From Ceratotherium simum simum (lineage: Eukaryota; Chordata; Mammalia; Perissodactyla; Rhinocerotidae): a stretch of DNA of 64,000 nt. The position numbers and the translations under genes were made by a program. This document shows, piece by piece, positions 1-11,703 of the stretch; the first letter of the stretch is position 1; every line of letters begins with the position of its first letter. The DNA is taken from positions 678,440-742,439 of the forward strand of contig NW_004454207.1 of assembly GCF_000283155.1 (NCBI RefSeq), written 5' to 3'. Under the pieces are notes generated by a model. It saw only the letters and a program-made list of their open reading frames with translations, was not told the origin of the DNA and did no database searches.

Positions 1-125
1 TGATGGGTCGTAATTAGTATTTGGGTGGTGAACATGATGTAATCTATGCAGAAATAGAAGTATAATGATGTACACCTGAAATTTATACAATGTTATAAAT
101 CAATGTTACTTCAATAAACAAAAAA
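1..125 (+). mobile_element. L1 LINE 3' end (truncated by window edge)
   Basis: The text resembles the last part of a mammalian L1 3' UTR: GGGTGGTGAACA, then GTACACCTGAAATTTATACA, ATGTTATAAA, and TCAATAAA followed by an A-rich tail. It lies in sense orientation and its 5' part is outside the window. Assignment is from recalled consensus; no coding sequence is present here. Confidence 0.6.
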
Positions 126-2185
126 TTTAAAAAAATCTAAAAACATACCCTTCTAAAAATTAAGGCCAAATCAATAGTTTCGCACTCAAAACAGAATCCT
201 TTCTTCTGTAGGGCATAGGCTTGCTGTTTTGGGGATTATGCATAGAAATATTTCCAAATTGCCACCCACACAGTCTTTGGTCATCTCCTTCTACTTCTGA
301 GTAAATGTATGGTTAGGAAAAACATTTTGATGTTATCCTATGCCAAGTAAAATTTAAAAAGTAAGCATGTGACTGCATAAAAATCACATCATAGATGATG
401 TTTCTTGCCCAGAGTTGAGAGAAAGGGGACATAAATTTCTTGAAAATTCCTTCCAGTTCTAGTATTTTCTTTTGCCCTGTAAAAGGATCCACCTCACTGG
501 CTTATCCCACTGAAGTACATGTTGTTATTATAAATACATAGCAAATTATATAAGCAAATGTGAATTTGGAGTCTCAAAAACCCTTTAAGTATGTATTATA
601 TGATCTGGATATTTAGTAATGTTGACCACTTATTTATTATTAATCAACCGGAGATGATAAATCTTTAAATAGTCCCCGAGGACACAAATGACCATTTCAA
701 TGGGGGGAAAAATCTAAGACAAACAGGAATCAGTCAATTGTTCTTTCCCACAAAATCAGCCACGAAAGCAAAAATACCTTCCCTGGTTGAGAAACATCCT
801 GTAGTTTAACTTGGGTTAATGAATATCAGCACTCAAGAGTAAAACTGAAATTTATCTTATCATGCTAGTTTATATTATTTATTTATTTATTTGAGCAGAA
901 AAGGAATTTCTGAAATGACTGGAGATCTAGCTCAGAAAATGGACAGGGACAAAGGGAGACTCGGCAGTCAGAAACCCAGCTCAAATCACATCTTAGAATT
1001 CAGTTTTTCCAAGGAGAAACCCCCATTAGCAACCTCTGACACTGAGAGCCCCGTTAGAACTGCAGAAGCTGCTGCTTCTGGAAAGTATAACTGTCTTTTT
1101 CTCGCTAGTCTCCTCCACCCCCCACCCCTTATCAGAAAGACTGTGTGTCTAGGTTGAGGATCTAAAGAAGCTCTTTGAGGGGTTTGCTTAAGTTTGGGGA
1201 CATCAAGAACGGATGGAGGTGTAATGGTGCCCTCTGCTGGGAAGAATCAGTAATGCTGCCCAGTAAGTTTTCTACTGGGCTGAAGTAATTTTTTTTTTTT
1301 TTTTGGCTCAAGGGTGTTTCTGAAACAAAAAGTCCTGAGAAGTACTCTGCAAAAAAGTAGTTGCAAAACCCCAAACCACATGAAATTAGCTTGATTCTGA
1401 GTTGACAGTAGAATTTGAAACCAGCTGTATTTCATCCTAAAATGTTAGTGCTATAAACCCTTCATCAAACCTGGAGACAATTATTTTCTCACTATCTGGA
1501 CAAGACCACATTTCTAGCGGCTGAATTTTTCCAGGGCAGACTTTGCTCTCCCATTTTCCTTTTGGAGAGCTCCCCTCTTGCAGACGTGCATAAACAAGCC
1601 TCACTCAAGAATGAAGGATGCTAGGAGGTCTAGCCCCGTCTGACCCTCTGTGATTCCCCGACTAAAAGTCATAAAAGGAATTCGTCACAAAAAACACATA
1701 TCACATTGGCATTCCCAGTCTTCTTAGAAATACATAGTAAGGCCAAAAATGATTTTAAAAAAAGTCATTTGAGAAAGTTTGGGAAAACAGTGGTATTTCA
1801 TGAAAAGTGTAGTTTCTTTACCTCATTTACCAGTTCTGGATCCACAGTTGAAATATTTAAACTACCTATAACTTAAAACAGCTAAAAATAACTGAGGAGC
1901 AGTAAAAGGAGACTGTCAAAATGCATTGCATGCTGACTGAGCTTTTGGTAAAAAGCATACTGTCGGCTGGACTATCTTCAATGGTGTCTACTAACCTATG
2001 AGATATTAAGAAAACATCTGTTTAAATAAAAGTGATGAGTAAAAGAGACAAAATATAATTGCTTCAAGGAATCAAAAAACTTGGCTCCTGGCTAGTGTGG
2101 TTGTTTTCCTTGTTGTTGCTTGTTTGACAACCCAAGCCATGGCTAGACAACCAAAAACCATGGCTTTGGTTGGTTAAGTGAATGT
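126..2185. other. Unassigned AT-rich sequence
   Basis: I recognise no gene or interspersed repeat. It contains a run of 16 T at 1289-1304, a CTCF-like motif at 1227-1240 (listed separately) and a small AGCCATGGCT palindrome near 2136. Open frames are under 90 codons and have no recognisable features. Confidence 0.5.
1227..1240 (-). promoter_or_regulatory. CTCF-like motif
   Basis: The minus strand reads CCAGCAGAGGGCAC, a close match to the core CTCF consensus (CCASYAGRKGGC). It lies outside any recognised repeat. Occupancy cannot be judged from sequence. Confidence 0.4.
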
Positions 2186-2405
2186 CGGATGGATTCATTC
2201 ATTCATTTATACACCCGTGAGGCCAGCTTCATGGGTGTGCAGCCTGCGTAGTTACACAGGGCCCCGTGCTTTGAAGGGCCTCGAGCTTGGTTTACTGCTC
2301 TGCCGTCACCATCTTGAAATTCTTAATAATTTTTAAGCCAAGGGCCGCACATTTTCATTTTGCACTGGGCTCTGCAAATTATGGAGCCTGTCCTGTACAT
2401 ATGCT
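2186..2405 (+). mobile_element. Ancient MER-type repeat fragment
   Basis: The phrases CATCTTGAAATTCTTAATAA, TTTTCATTTTGCACTGGG and GCAAATTATGGAGCCTGTCC recur in a dispersed old mammalian repeat that I remember but cannot name. A DNA-transposon relic is the best guess. No terminal repeats are visible. Confidence 0.35.
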
Positions 2406-2409
2406 TATT

Positions 2410-2710
2410 CAGCATGTAGTTATGAGCACTGGCAAAGTAAGATGCTGGCCTTTCTAGGGAACACAGTGATGTCTAAAGTATGATGCTCATGTTGAAGGAG
2501 CTTATAGAAAGTCTATAAGAAAGGAGTCTAAGAAAGGAGATAAGACACGTACAGGACAATGAGAACATGCAGCCAAGTATAATAATTCAATAAAAGAGGA
2601 CTGGGTGCTCTGTATTTCAGAGGTTGATGGCAAGATCATTTCCAGCTGGGAAAACCCAAAATGCCTCATGAATGGGGTGTCATTTGAGCTGGGACTTTTC
2701 AAATAGATTC
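2410..2710 (-). mobile_element. L2 LINE fragment
   Basis: In plus orientation the segment runs GGAACACAGTGATG, GGAGCTTATAGAAAG, CAGCTGGGAAAACC and GTCATTTGAGCTGGGACTTT. This is the order seen in antisense L2 3' regions. It is strongly diverged. Confidence 0.45.
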
Positions 2711-3716
2711 TTTAGTACTTATTTCTCTGCAGGAAAATAGAAAAACAAAGAAAAGAAATAGAGGAGCTTTTCCTTTTTGCCATTTGGTCCACTTTGTGGT
2801 TTCACTGTTTTTCTTAGTCACCTTAGTTGACTTGGGAGTTTTAATCATAGGATTCCAATGCTCTTTTACTCATAAAGTGTGGTCTTCCATAGAGAAAATA
2901 GTTTTAATTTTTAAAAATCGGGGGATGGGTTCAATTTGTGTGCCTCTTCGCAAGCTTTGTTGGGGATGTCAGATGAAAGCAGTGGGGGGCTTCATTTTCT
3001 AAGGAGGTCGCTCCCTTAGGTTATAGCCTCACAGTTACAAAACAATAGCTGTGGGCTCCAAATCTGTAGCATTGCGTCAGCGATTCAGGGCACACTTCCC
3101 GGAAAGGTGGGGACTCATATCATCTTACTGTAAAAAAAGCAGCCTTCTTTTTCCTCCCACGGATGATGTCACTGTGACACTGAGGGTGTCAAACCCCTAT
3201 CTAGAAATCCAACTGTGTCCATTTCAGGACACAGCCCTAAAGAAGCTCAATGAATAAAATCAGGCACCAAAGCTATAATTCGTTGTACACAGACGTCCAG
3301 ACTGCGTCTCTCTCGACTTCCACAAGTGCCTTCCCATCGAACACTCCGCTTGAGAGAGATTTGGTTTTGAGGAAAGCAAAGAGAATACAACAGTATTCTC
3401 TAAGAACCGATGTAAAAATGATAAAAGTATTCTACTCAATAGGGATAAAGCTGCACGTAACCAATTAAAAAATTATTTTTAAGATATATGGGCCACGTTA
3501 AATATTCAACATTAAAATAATAGTGAATTTTAAAAATCTTTGTACATTAATGGACATAACCAAATGCCATGCTTAGAGTCAATATCCTTAGAAAAAGAAG
3601 AACGTATTACACAAAAGAAGTAATACAGCCAATGAACTTTGCAGAGTACTCAAATATTTTTTCTTTCCTGCACTATCTCATAGTTACTCTTAGTATGCTC
3701 TATATTTCTAGAACTT
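2711..3716. other. Unassigned sequence
   Basis: No gene or repeat recognised. Two short adjoining open frames (3051-3257 and 3250-3468) have no recognisable domain, and their lengths are ordinary for random sequence. Confidence 0.5.
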
Positions 3717-3732
3717 AGTCTCCTTAATTCTT

Positions 3733-3942
3733 TTTTTTTAAAATATTTTATTTATTTATTTTTCCCCCAAAGCCCCAGTAGATAGTTGTATGTCGTAGTT
3801 GCACATCCATTCTAGTTGCTGTATGTGGGATGCGGCCTCAGCATGGCCGGAGAAGCGGTGCGTCTGTGCGCGCCCGGGATCTGAACCCGGGCCGCCAACA
3901 GCGGAGCGCGCGCACTCAACCGCTAAGCCACGGGGCCGGCCC
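3733..3942 (-). mobile_element. ERE SINE, short-tailed class
   Basis: A tRNA-derived SINE lying antisense. Its head (GGGCCGGCCC, A-box-like TGGCTTAGCGG, B box GGTTCAGATCC) is at the right-hand end; the left end is the tail (CTTTGGGGGAAAAA, then AATAAATAAAAT). It is flanked by a perfect 16-bp target-site duplication AGTCTCCTTAATTCTT (3717-3732 and 3943-3958). Intact CpGs and perfect duplications suggest a fairly recent insertion. It is moved by L1 machinery and encodes no protein. Confidence 0.95.
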
Positions 3943-3958
3943 AGTCTCCTTAATTCTT

Positions 3959-5177
3959 AACGGAACAAGGTAGAAGTTTTAAAAAAATCCACTATGTGTT
4001 TTTAAGCCTCTGATTATGGATAAAGCTATGTAAGCAAGGTATATGATACATCATATGTTCTGAGATTTTTCTTTTAGCCCTGTCTTATCTAAACCTAATT
4101 TCTCACTAGATATTTAAATCAGAACCAGCAAGCAGATACTCTCTGGATATCAACCAAGCAGTATTTGTTATTCCTTATAAATTGATAATTTTGGCACACC
4201 CCATATAATACAATTAATAGAAATATTTTATTATTTTAAGAAGCTAATAATCTAATTCCCCACAAGGGAAAAATAGTAAACATTTAAATCAAATTATTTA
4301 TGTATATTTTCTGACAAAAATCAAAACAGAAAAGGAGGCATTTCTAACACTACAGGTTTTATGACCAGGTTAAGATAGAAGGTCGGGGATTTTAGGTATT
4401 CAGTCTGTAATATAAAACTTAGTGTTTCTTTCTCTGAGAAAAGAACAGAATAATGAAGATACATTTGACTAAATTCAACAGCCAAGCCTGGTTGAATGAA
4501 ACCACCGTCTGGCAGAATTTATGAGAGAAAAATCAAACTGTGTAAGCAGCAGTTGGCTTTAGAAAGGGGTGGCATAACAGAACCAAGTCCAGAACCAGCA
4601 GAGTTTACCTTTGCCCTCACTTCCCATGTTAAGAACTGTGGCGGTGTCACATGTTTCCAACCTGAGTGTTCTGGTCCTTATAACCACTATGCTTCGGCAT
4701 TCTGGCAACTCGCTGACCCACATTTTTGGTGGCCAAACTGTGGTTACTGTGGGCCAGGGAGCCAGGAACTGCTGACTAAAGTCTTTCTGAAGCTTGTGAC
4801 TACACAGGAACCAGTGGGCAACAGTTGGATTCCTCTTCTGTGCCTGTAGCACATGACAAAGGAGCACTGGGAAGGGATACAATTAGCAAATGTTACAAGA
4901 CTACTTTCTTGATCCCAATGGAATGCTCAGAAGAGCTGAAGCAAAGAACTAAGTGTGCAATCAAATCTCCATTTATGCAATGTCTCTATGTGGCAGCATG
5001 AAGATTCATGCTGTTTCTATTTCATCGTTATTATGTTTAAACTCTGCTTTTTGAATTATCAAGAACTAACTCATCAGGGCCATGTGTAGATATAAATTAA
5101 ACAAAAATTTGTCTTAATTCTGATAAAGTAGAGGGGGTTTTGCAATTTCTTTTAAGACTTGAGAGCATCGTCACTCT
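3959..5177. other. Unassigned AT-rich sequence
   Basis: No repeat or gene recognised. A 117-codon plus-strand frame at 4496-4849 and an overlapping 107-codon minus-strand frame are open. Neither shows a domain, splice context or signal peptide, so both are treated as chance. Confidence 0.5.
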
Positions 5178-5185
5178 GTCTAAAG

Positions 5186-5379
5186 CAGTGGTTCTCAAAG
5201 TGTGGTCCCCCGGCCAGCAGCAGCAGCATGGGGGAGGGAGGGATAGACTGATAGAAATGTAGATTCTCAGGCTCCATCTCAGTCCTACAAAATCAGAACT
5301 CTGAGGTCGGGTCCCAGCAATCTGTGCTTTACCAAGCCTTGCATGTGATTCTGTTGCATGCTCAACTTAAAAGCCACTG
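5186..5379 (+). mobile_element. MER5A-type hAT-Charlie MITE
   Basis: Starts CAGTGGTTCTCAAAGTGTGG and ends CCACTG, with the internal landmarks AGAAATGTAGATTCTCAGGC and GGGTCCCAGCAATCTGTG of MER5A. The 8-bp flanks GTCTAAAG and ATCTAAGG match at 6 of 8 positions, as expected for an old hAT target duplication. Near full length for this nonautonomous family. Confidence 0.85.
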
Positions 5380-5387
5380 ATCTAAGG

Positions 5388-5729
5388 AATCATTGTGGAG
5401 GTGACTTCTATGAGAGTAAACAGTGTCTGCCCCCACTAGGAAATGGGCTGCTTGCTAATCTGTTATCAGGGACACTTCAAATTTGTATTTTGTCCATGAA
5501 ATCAGACCACTCTAGTTTAGTTGAAGAAAATAAGCCATCTGCTCCCTCAAATTCTATTATTTGACTTGTTCAAATTTGAATTACTAAAGATTTTCCTAAA
5601 ACCCCAAAGCACAAAATATAATTTGTAGTATTGAACAGTGATTCTTTGGACCATTCTCCGTATATTGTAATTGGTTTCTGTGCAAGTGAAATGTTTATTT
5701 TCTCCTCAAAATAAATTTTTCAGAATTTA
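5388..5729. other. Unassigned sequence
   Basis: AT-rich, no recognisable gene or repeat. Confidence 0.45.
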
Positions 5730-5830
5730 TAGGCTCAAATAATTTTAGAGTTGGAATGGATTTTTAAAAATCATCAACATATTTGTTTTTAACCCAAGAA
5801 GAAACTCAGGCCACAAGATGATGACTATGA
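5730..5830 (+). mobile_element. Possible ancient MIR/L3-type fragment
   Basis: The pattern TTTTAGAGTTGGAATGGATT followed by AAGAAGAAACTCAGGCC resembles an old mammalian repeat with the theme 'TTAGAGCTGGAAGGGACC... GAGGAAACTGAGG'. Too diverged to name. Confidence 0.3.
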
Positions 5831-5904
5831 GAGTTATGCAAAGAAATCTTCATGGGTTAAACGAGAGTAAGTGACAAGCTGCTAAGCTATGAGTTCCTCT
5901 ATTG

Positions 5905-6003
5905 GAATCTGAAATCAAGGACCACATCTTATTCATCTCTTCCCCCTGACTTCCACATCACAGTTCTTGGAACAGTGTTGGCATAGTTCAATAAACGTTT
6001 CTT
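5905..6003 (+). mobile_element. L2-type 3' end
   Basis: AAGGACCACATCTTATTCAT, TTGGAACAGTG and TTCAATAAACGTTTCTTGAA follow the order of the L2 3' terminus (ends near AATAAATGTTTGTTGAATG in the consensus). Diverged. Confidence 0.45.
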
Positions 6004-7593
6004 GAAAAATTATATGAAATAAAACGTGTGTTCCTTTTTCCTTTGCTCCTACAGGAGGGAAAATGGCATTTTCTTCCAGTCTGCCAGAAGGGATCAGTGA
6101 AGATGAAAAATTACTTTAGTTTCTATTAAATAATAGGCTACTTCTTTTAAGCTACCAACCTAGTAGCCTATGATCGCATAAAATGGATTCTATTAATAAG
6201 AGGCCCAGGACAACGAATAGGAATTATCAGGACTGAGATCTGTTGGAAAGGCTATTTGGAGATGTTTGTGCAGCACATGCTCATTACTATGTCTGGGTCA
6301 AGTCAATTTTCTTTAGCACCATAAAAACAGACTTAGATTATGCTATTTTAAGCATCTTAAACAAAGCAAGATTTATGCTATTGGGCGTGACTTTGGACCT
6401 TCCACTGTACCAGGTTTTCCACAGGTCTGGAGAGGCAAGAAACTGTTTCTTTATGCATTGCAAGTGCAAAGTAGGCGCCCCCTCCTTCTCCCTTCTAATA
6501 TCACCAGGAATGAATAGGCAGCGTGTTTCCCATAATTCAGCAATAACTGGGCTATTATTCTTTAATGCTTCAGTTTATTAATGTAAGCACTGTGTCATTC
6601 CTACCATGCCCATGTAATTAAATTACCCGACAGACATTTGATATGAAGCTCTCAATCCCCACAAAAGCCAAGAATTTCTATGCCCCTTTGTGAGTCCCTA
6701 ATGAATGAATGGCACAGACACTTCTGTCATCCATGTTCACTCACTGTCCTCTCTGACTGCTCTCCTATATCATAGGGGCTTGCTCCTGCAGACAAACTTG
6801 GAACTTTTCAAAAGCAGAGGGTCACGTTTCCAACAACAACAAGCACTAGGCATGCTATCACCTTCCCGTCTCTTTGTCCGGCTAAACCCAAGGCTGACCA
6901 AATTAAATTCCAAAACCACGTCTGCCTAGGTGGATCAATGGTACATTCTTAAACCTTGGCTACTGAATGCTAATCCATCCTTAAGTCATGAGCATAAAGA
7001 GAAAATAAACTGAAAAAAAATTAAAGCAATCATTGTGTCCATCCAAATATATGTCATCCTATCACCTTCTGAAAAGGCAAAAAAAATTTTTCCACTTAAA
7101 AATTGTGTTTAACTTTTTAATTTTGAAAATGGAGCTATAGTAATGAAGCCTCATTCAGATGCTATCCCAGCCTAGCTTATGAAAAGGTACCTGTGATTAT
7201 TAATAAAATAATGCACTTTTTTATAAATCACTCGACTATTCATTTCAAGCTGTTAATTTCAAAACACAACTCACTCTAAATGTTGTAGAACTTAGACATG
7301 AACTCTTTAAAATAATCAAAATAGATTGTACAGTAGGAATTCTTTTGTTTCTAGGAATGGCATTTTAGAGAATCTAGATGTTTCTAAAGATTTAAAAAAT
7401 CTTATATTTTACATTTAACAAAATGTAATACAATTAGCCTAGTATATAGTTGTTGTGAGGGTAGAGTGCAGATTTGAATGCAAACCTTGACACCTGATTT
7501 TTGAATATTTAAATTACATGCTTTATATATGGCAGGAAGAATATGAAGAAATGTAAATATACAAGAATAAAAATTGAGATCTAATCTAAAAAA
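6004..7593. other. Unassigned AT-rich sequence
   Basis: No repeat recognised. A 112-codon frame (6243-6581) has no recognisable domain. The 6540-6720 part has TAATTAAATTA-type homeodomain-like motifs and no repeat signature, so could be conserved noncoding DNA, but nothing here proves it. Confidence 0.45.
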
Positions 7594-7603
7594 TGATTAC
7601 TTT

Positions 7604-7799
7604 AGAGCCAGCCCTGATGGCCTAGTGGTTAAAATTCAGTGCTCACTTCTTTAGTGGCCTGGGTTCGTTTCCCAGTCTCAGAACCACACCACTCATCTGT
7701 CAGTTGCCATGCTGTGGTGCAGGCTCACATAGAAGAACTATAAGGACTTACAACTAGGATATACAACCATGTGTTGGGGCTTTGGGGAGGAAAAAAAAG
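7604..7799 (+). mobile_element. ERE-related SINE, older class
   Basis: Head GAGCCAGCCCTGATGGCCTA with the GTGGTTAAAATTCAGTGCTC variant and a decayed B box (GGTTCGTTTCC). The body retains GCCATGCTGTGGTGCAGGC and GTGTTGGGGCTTTGGGG, then an A-rich tail. Flanked by 10-bp duplications TGATTACTTT (7594-7603, 7800-7809). More diverged than the CpG-rich copies, hence older. Confidence 0.9.
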
Positions 7800-7809
7800 T
7801 GATTACTTT

Positions 7810-8099
7810 GCTTTGACTAGAAAAAAGCATCAAATCAAAGCACATGATGCCCAGATCCAGGAGATTGGCAATGTTTCCAACCAACTAACCTTTTAGATCA
7901 GATACTTGAGAGAGGAAATTGCATCTTACTGGAATCTAGATAATTTAAATCTGGCTAAAATCTGAATAATAATTACTCTATTACTATGACTGCCCTTTAA
8001 TATTGAAATTTATGTTATCTATATATGATTAACATTAATTTTGATTTATGTGATGTCTCAAGTGCACAGGTGCACAGAAAAAATATTCAATTTAAATCC
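7810..8099. other. Unassigned sequence
   Basis: AT-rich; it could be the degraded upstream part of the adjoining L1, but I cannot show this. Confidence 0.35.
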
Positions 8100-8384
8100 T
8101 GAAAATACTTGAGATGGAAAGAATATTTGTAGTTATTAGTAATTATTCTGTTAGTCTCAAAAGAAGGCAATAAAGGCATAAGAATGCATCTAAAACAGCG
8201 GGGACAAATATAAAACAAATAGCCAGGTAGTAGACCTAATCTAACAATGCCAATAATTATATTAAATATAAAGGGACCAAGTGCTCCAATTAAAAGGCAG
8301 AGAGTGTCAGAATGTGTTGAAAAACAAAAGAGCTAATTATATGCTGTGTAGAAGAGATGAACTTTAAGTATAAAAATACAAATA
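8100..8384 (+). mobile_element. Decayed L1 ORF2 (left part)
   Basis: The stretch around 8230-8380 resembles the endonuclease-to-RT part of L1 ORF2 (TATTAAATATAAAGGGACCA, then AAAAACAAAAGAGCTAATTA). It continues past the SINE at 8385, which interrupted it. Many stops and indels; it is a fossil. Confidence 0.6.
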
Positions 8385-8690
8385 AGGGGGCCGGCCCCAT
8401 GGCTTAGCAGTTAAGTGTGTGTGCTCTGCTACTGGTAGCCCGGGTTCGGATCCTGGGCATGCACCGATGCTCTGCTTGTCTGGCCATGCTGAGGTGGCCT
8501 CCCCCATACAGCAACTAGAAGGATGTGCAACTATGACGTACAACTATCTACTGGGGCCTTGGGGAGAAAAAGGGAAAAAAAGGAGGAGGATTGGCAATAG
8601 ATGTTAGCTCAGGGCTGGTCTTCCTCAGCAAAAAGAGGAGGATTAGCATGGATGTTAGCTCAGGGCTGATCTTCCTCACACACACACACA
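8385..8690 (+). mobile_element. ERE SINE, long chimeric class, nested in L1
   Basis: Head GGGGGCCGGCCCCATGGCTT with A-box-like TGGCTTAGCAG and B box GGTTCGGATCC. The body has GCAACTAGAAGGATGTGCAA, then two copies of the GGAGGATTGGCA/GATGTTAGCTCAGGGC tail module and a (CA)n stretch. The flanks AAAAATACAAATA (8374-8386) and AAAAATATACAAATA (8690-8704) look like the target duplication, differing by 2 bp. The same L1 reading resumes after it. Confidence 0.92.
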
Positions 8691-10755
8691 AAAATATACA
8701 AATAGGGTAAATGTAAGAAGATAGAAGAAGGTATACCATGCAAATACTCAACATAAAAAAACTGGCAGGGCTACAATAATTTCAGATAAGACAGTCAATG
8801 AATATTACCAGAGACAAATAGGAACATTTCATAATGACAAAAGGGCATATCATCATGATGACATAACAATAATAAATGCGTATGTACTTAATAACAGAAC
8901 TTCAAATTAAATAAAGAAAAACTGCCAGAACTAAAAAAGAAAAAGACAAATCCATGCTCATATTGCAGAATTTTATACCTCCTTTTAAGTAACAGAAAAA
9001 ACAACTCAACAACAACAAAAATCACATCTTTTAAAAACATCGCCAAATATTTGAAAAGTAAACAACGCACTGCTAAATAATCCATGAGTAAAAGGAGAAA
9101 TCACAAAGGAAATTAGAAAATAATTTGAACTGAATGAAAAAGAAAGCTCAATACATCAACATTTGGGAGATGCAGTTAAAACACTACTTAGAGGGAAATT
9201 TGTAGAGTTAAATGTTTATAAAAGAAGAAAAGTTTAAAATCAACAATCTAAGTTTACACCTTAGGTAGCTAGAAAAAGAAGAGCAAATTAAACCCAAGGT
9301 AATAGAAGGGAGGAAAAATAAAGATAAAAGCAATAAGTGTGAAACAGAAAGCAGATAAATAAGAGATATTTAACAAAGTCAAATGTTGATTTTTTTGAAC
9401 TAGTTAATAAAATTGACAAACTCTTGGCAACACTGATCGAGGAAAAAAACCATAAATAATCTATATGAGAATACAACATATTCTGAAGGCATCAAAAAAT
9501 TAAGGTAATATTATAAACAATTTTACGCTGATGATTTCAAGAACTTAGTTGGAAGGGACAAATTTGTGGAAAAACACAAGTTACCAAAACTGACACAAGA
9601 TAAAATAGAAAATCTTATTTGTCTTATATCTATTAAAGAAACTGAATTGAAATGAAAATTCTTCCCCCAAAGAAAACCTCAGGTTCGGAGGGTTTTACTA
9701 GTGAATGTTACCATACATTTAAAGAAGAAGAAATACTGCCAATTTTACACAAACTCTTTCAGAAAATAGGGGAGAAAGAAATGTTTTCCCAAGTAATTTT
9801 ATGAAGCCAGCATAAATCTGATAACGAAATCTGACAAAGCAAATACAGTATAGAAAAGAAAATCACAAATCAGTATCCCTCATGAAGATAGACATGAAAG
9901 TCTTTAACTAAATGTTGGCAAATCAAGTCTAACAACATGTAAAAAGCATAACACATCATAACCAGGAATATAAGGTAGTTTAACATTCAATGATATAAAA
10001 CTCTCTGTAAATTAGGAATTGAAGGCAATTTTATCAACCTAATAAAGAGCATCTATGGAAAACCTACAGTTCACATCGTACTTTACTGTGAAATATTGAA
10101 CACTTTCTCCCAAGACCAAGAACAAGGCAAGTAAGTCTGCTCTAATCACTGATATTCAATGTTGTACTGAATACTATAGCCAGTGCAATAAAACAAGAAA
10201 AGTAAATAAAAGATATAAAGATTTAAAAGAAAGTAAACCTCTCCTTTTTCAAAATTTCATGATTGCTTATGTGGAAAATTCTGAGGAATCTACAAAACAA
10301 TTGCTCAAACTAATAATTACATTTAACAGTTTTACAGAATGCAAGACCAATATAAAAATCAATTGTATTTTTATATAATTGTAGCAGGATAAAATACTGG
10401 GGAATTGATTTAAATAAATATGTGTAAGACCTAGATTGAAAACTATAAAATACTGCTGAGAAAAATTTGAAAAGACAGAAATAAATGGAGAGATATACCA
10501 TGACTATGGCTTGAAAGACTCAAAATTGTTAAGATGTCAATTCTCCTCTAATTGATCTATAGATTCAATACAATTCCAATTAAAAGCCTCACAGGGTGTT
10601 TTGTAGAAACAGACAAGTTGATTCCAAAATTTATATGGAAATGCAAAGAAACTAGAATAGCCAAATAATCTTTAAGAGAATAACAAAGTTGGAGAACCTA
10701 CCTTACTTTTATTTAAAAACTAACTATAAAGCTACAGTAGTCAACACAGTTAGTC
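8691..10755 (+). mobile_element. Decayed L1 ORF2 (right part)
   Basis: Landmarks of L1 ORF2 appear in order: GCTACAATAATTTCAGATAA (about 8770), ATTACCAGAGACAAATAGGA, AAATTTGTAGAGTTAAATG, CTAGAAAAAGAAGAGCAAAT, GAATGTTACCATACATTTAA, CACAAATCAGTATCCCTCAT, CTATAGCCAGTGCAATAAAA, and TATGGAAATGCAAAGAAAC near 10635. The text ends near CTACAGTAGTCAACACAG without a 3' UTR. Reverse-transcriptase coding potential is destroyed by many stops and frameshifts. Confidence 0.8.
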
Positions 10756-10896
10756 AGTGTTTTGTCAGTCACTGTCTGCTTATTTGAAATCCAACACAGC
10801 AAGCATAGGGGTCAACTGCTAATCACAGCCACTTCTGTTTGGTATCTCTTCCCCTCTATTTTCCACCAAGAGTCCATCAGACATAGTAGGGATTTT

Positions 10897-11141
10897 TTTT
10901 TTTTCGGTGAGGAAGACCAGCCCTGAGCTAACATCCGATGCCAATCCTCCTCTTTTTTGCTGAGGAAGACTGGCTCTGGGCTAACATCCGTGCCCATCTT
11001 CCTCTACTCTATACGGGACGCCGCCACAGCATGGCCTAACAGGCGGTGCGTCGGTGCGTGATCGGATCCGAACCTGCGAACCCCGGGCTGCCGCAGCAGA
11101 GCACGCGCACTTAACCGCTTGCGCCACCGGGCCGGCCCCTT
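10897..11141 (-). mobile_element. ERE SINE, long class
   Basis: Antisense copy: tail modules (GAGGAAGACCAGCCCTGAGC, then GAGGAAGACTGGCTCTGGGC) at left, head GGGGCCGGCCC at right, with TGGCGCAAGCGG-type A box and GGTTCGGATCC-like B box on the minus strand. Flanked by 15-bp duplications CATAGTAGGGATTTT / CATAGTACGGATTTT (10882-10896, 11142-11156), one mismatch. Confidence 0.95.
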
Positions 11142-11156
11142 CATAGTACGGATTTT

Positions 11157-11414
11157 GAAACACATGCACTACACACTAAGGTAGGCGCCTCCAATTATAA
11201 CATAGTTTCTCTCTGTCTTTATTGTTCTTGTTGTTTGTACTCTGTGCCTTTTTTTCTGCTACACTAAAAGAGAATCTATTATCTGTTCTCTATGAACAAG
11301 TTTAGGAAATTTTTGTTGAATTTTATGTATTGGTGAGTGTCAAGTTGAAGTTCTGTTTAAATTTCCTATTTTTCAAACTTCAAAATATTCTGCCCTTAAA
11401 GATACAGAATTCCA
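11157..11414. other. Unassigned spacer between two EREs
   Basis: About 260 bp of AT-rich sequence, no feature recognised. Confidence 0.45.
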
Positions 11415-11424
11415 GCATATGATT

Positions 11425-11693
11425 CTTTTTTTTTTTTAAACATTTTTTTTGAGGAAGACTGGCCCTGCGCTAACATCTGTTGCCAATCTTCCTCTTTTTT
11501 CTTTTCTCCCCAAGGCCCCAGTACATAGTTGTGTATCCTAGTTGTAGAGCTGTAGCTCTTCTATATGGGACGCCGCCTCAGCATGGCTTGATGAGCAGTG
11601 AGTAGGTCCACGCCCAGGATCCAAACTGGCGAACCCCAGGCTGCCAAAGCAGAATGTGCATACTTGACGACTATGCCACCGGGACAGCCCCCT
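11425..11693 (-). mobile_element. ERE-related SINE, variant class
   Basis: Antisense copy with GAGGAAGACTGGCCCTGCGC, CCCCAGTACATAGTTGTGTA, TCAGCATGGCTTGATGAGCA and a degraded head (GGGGGCTGTCCC on the minus strand). The ATGAGCAGTGAGTAGGTC block is shared with the copy at 42760 and not with the others, defining a separate subfamily. Flanked by GCATATGATT (11415-11424, 11694-11703). Confidence 0.92.
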
Positions 11694-11703
11694 GCATATG
11701 ATT

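Noticed and set aside
4496..4882. Overlapping 117- and 107-codon frames on opposite strands
   Set aside because: Both open over the same GC-richer patch; neither has recognisable features, typical of chance.
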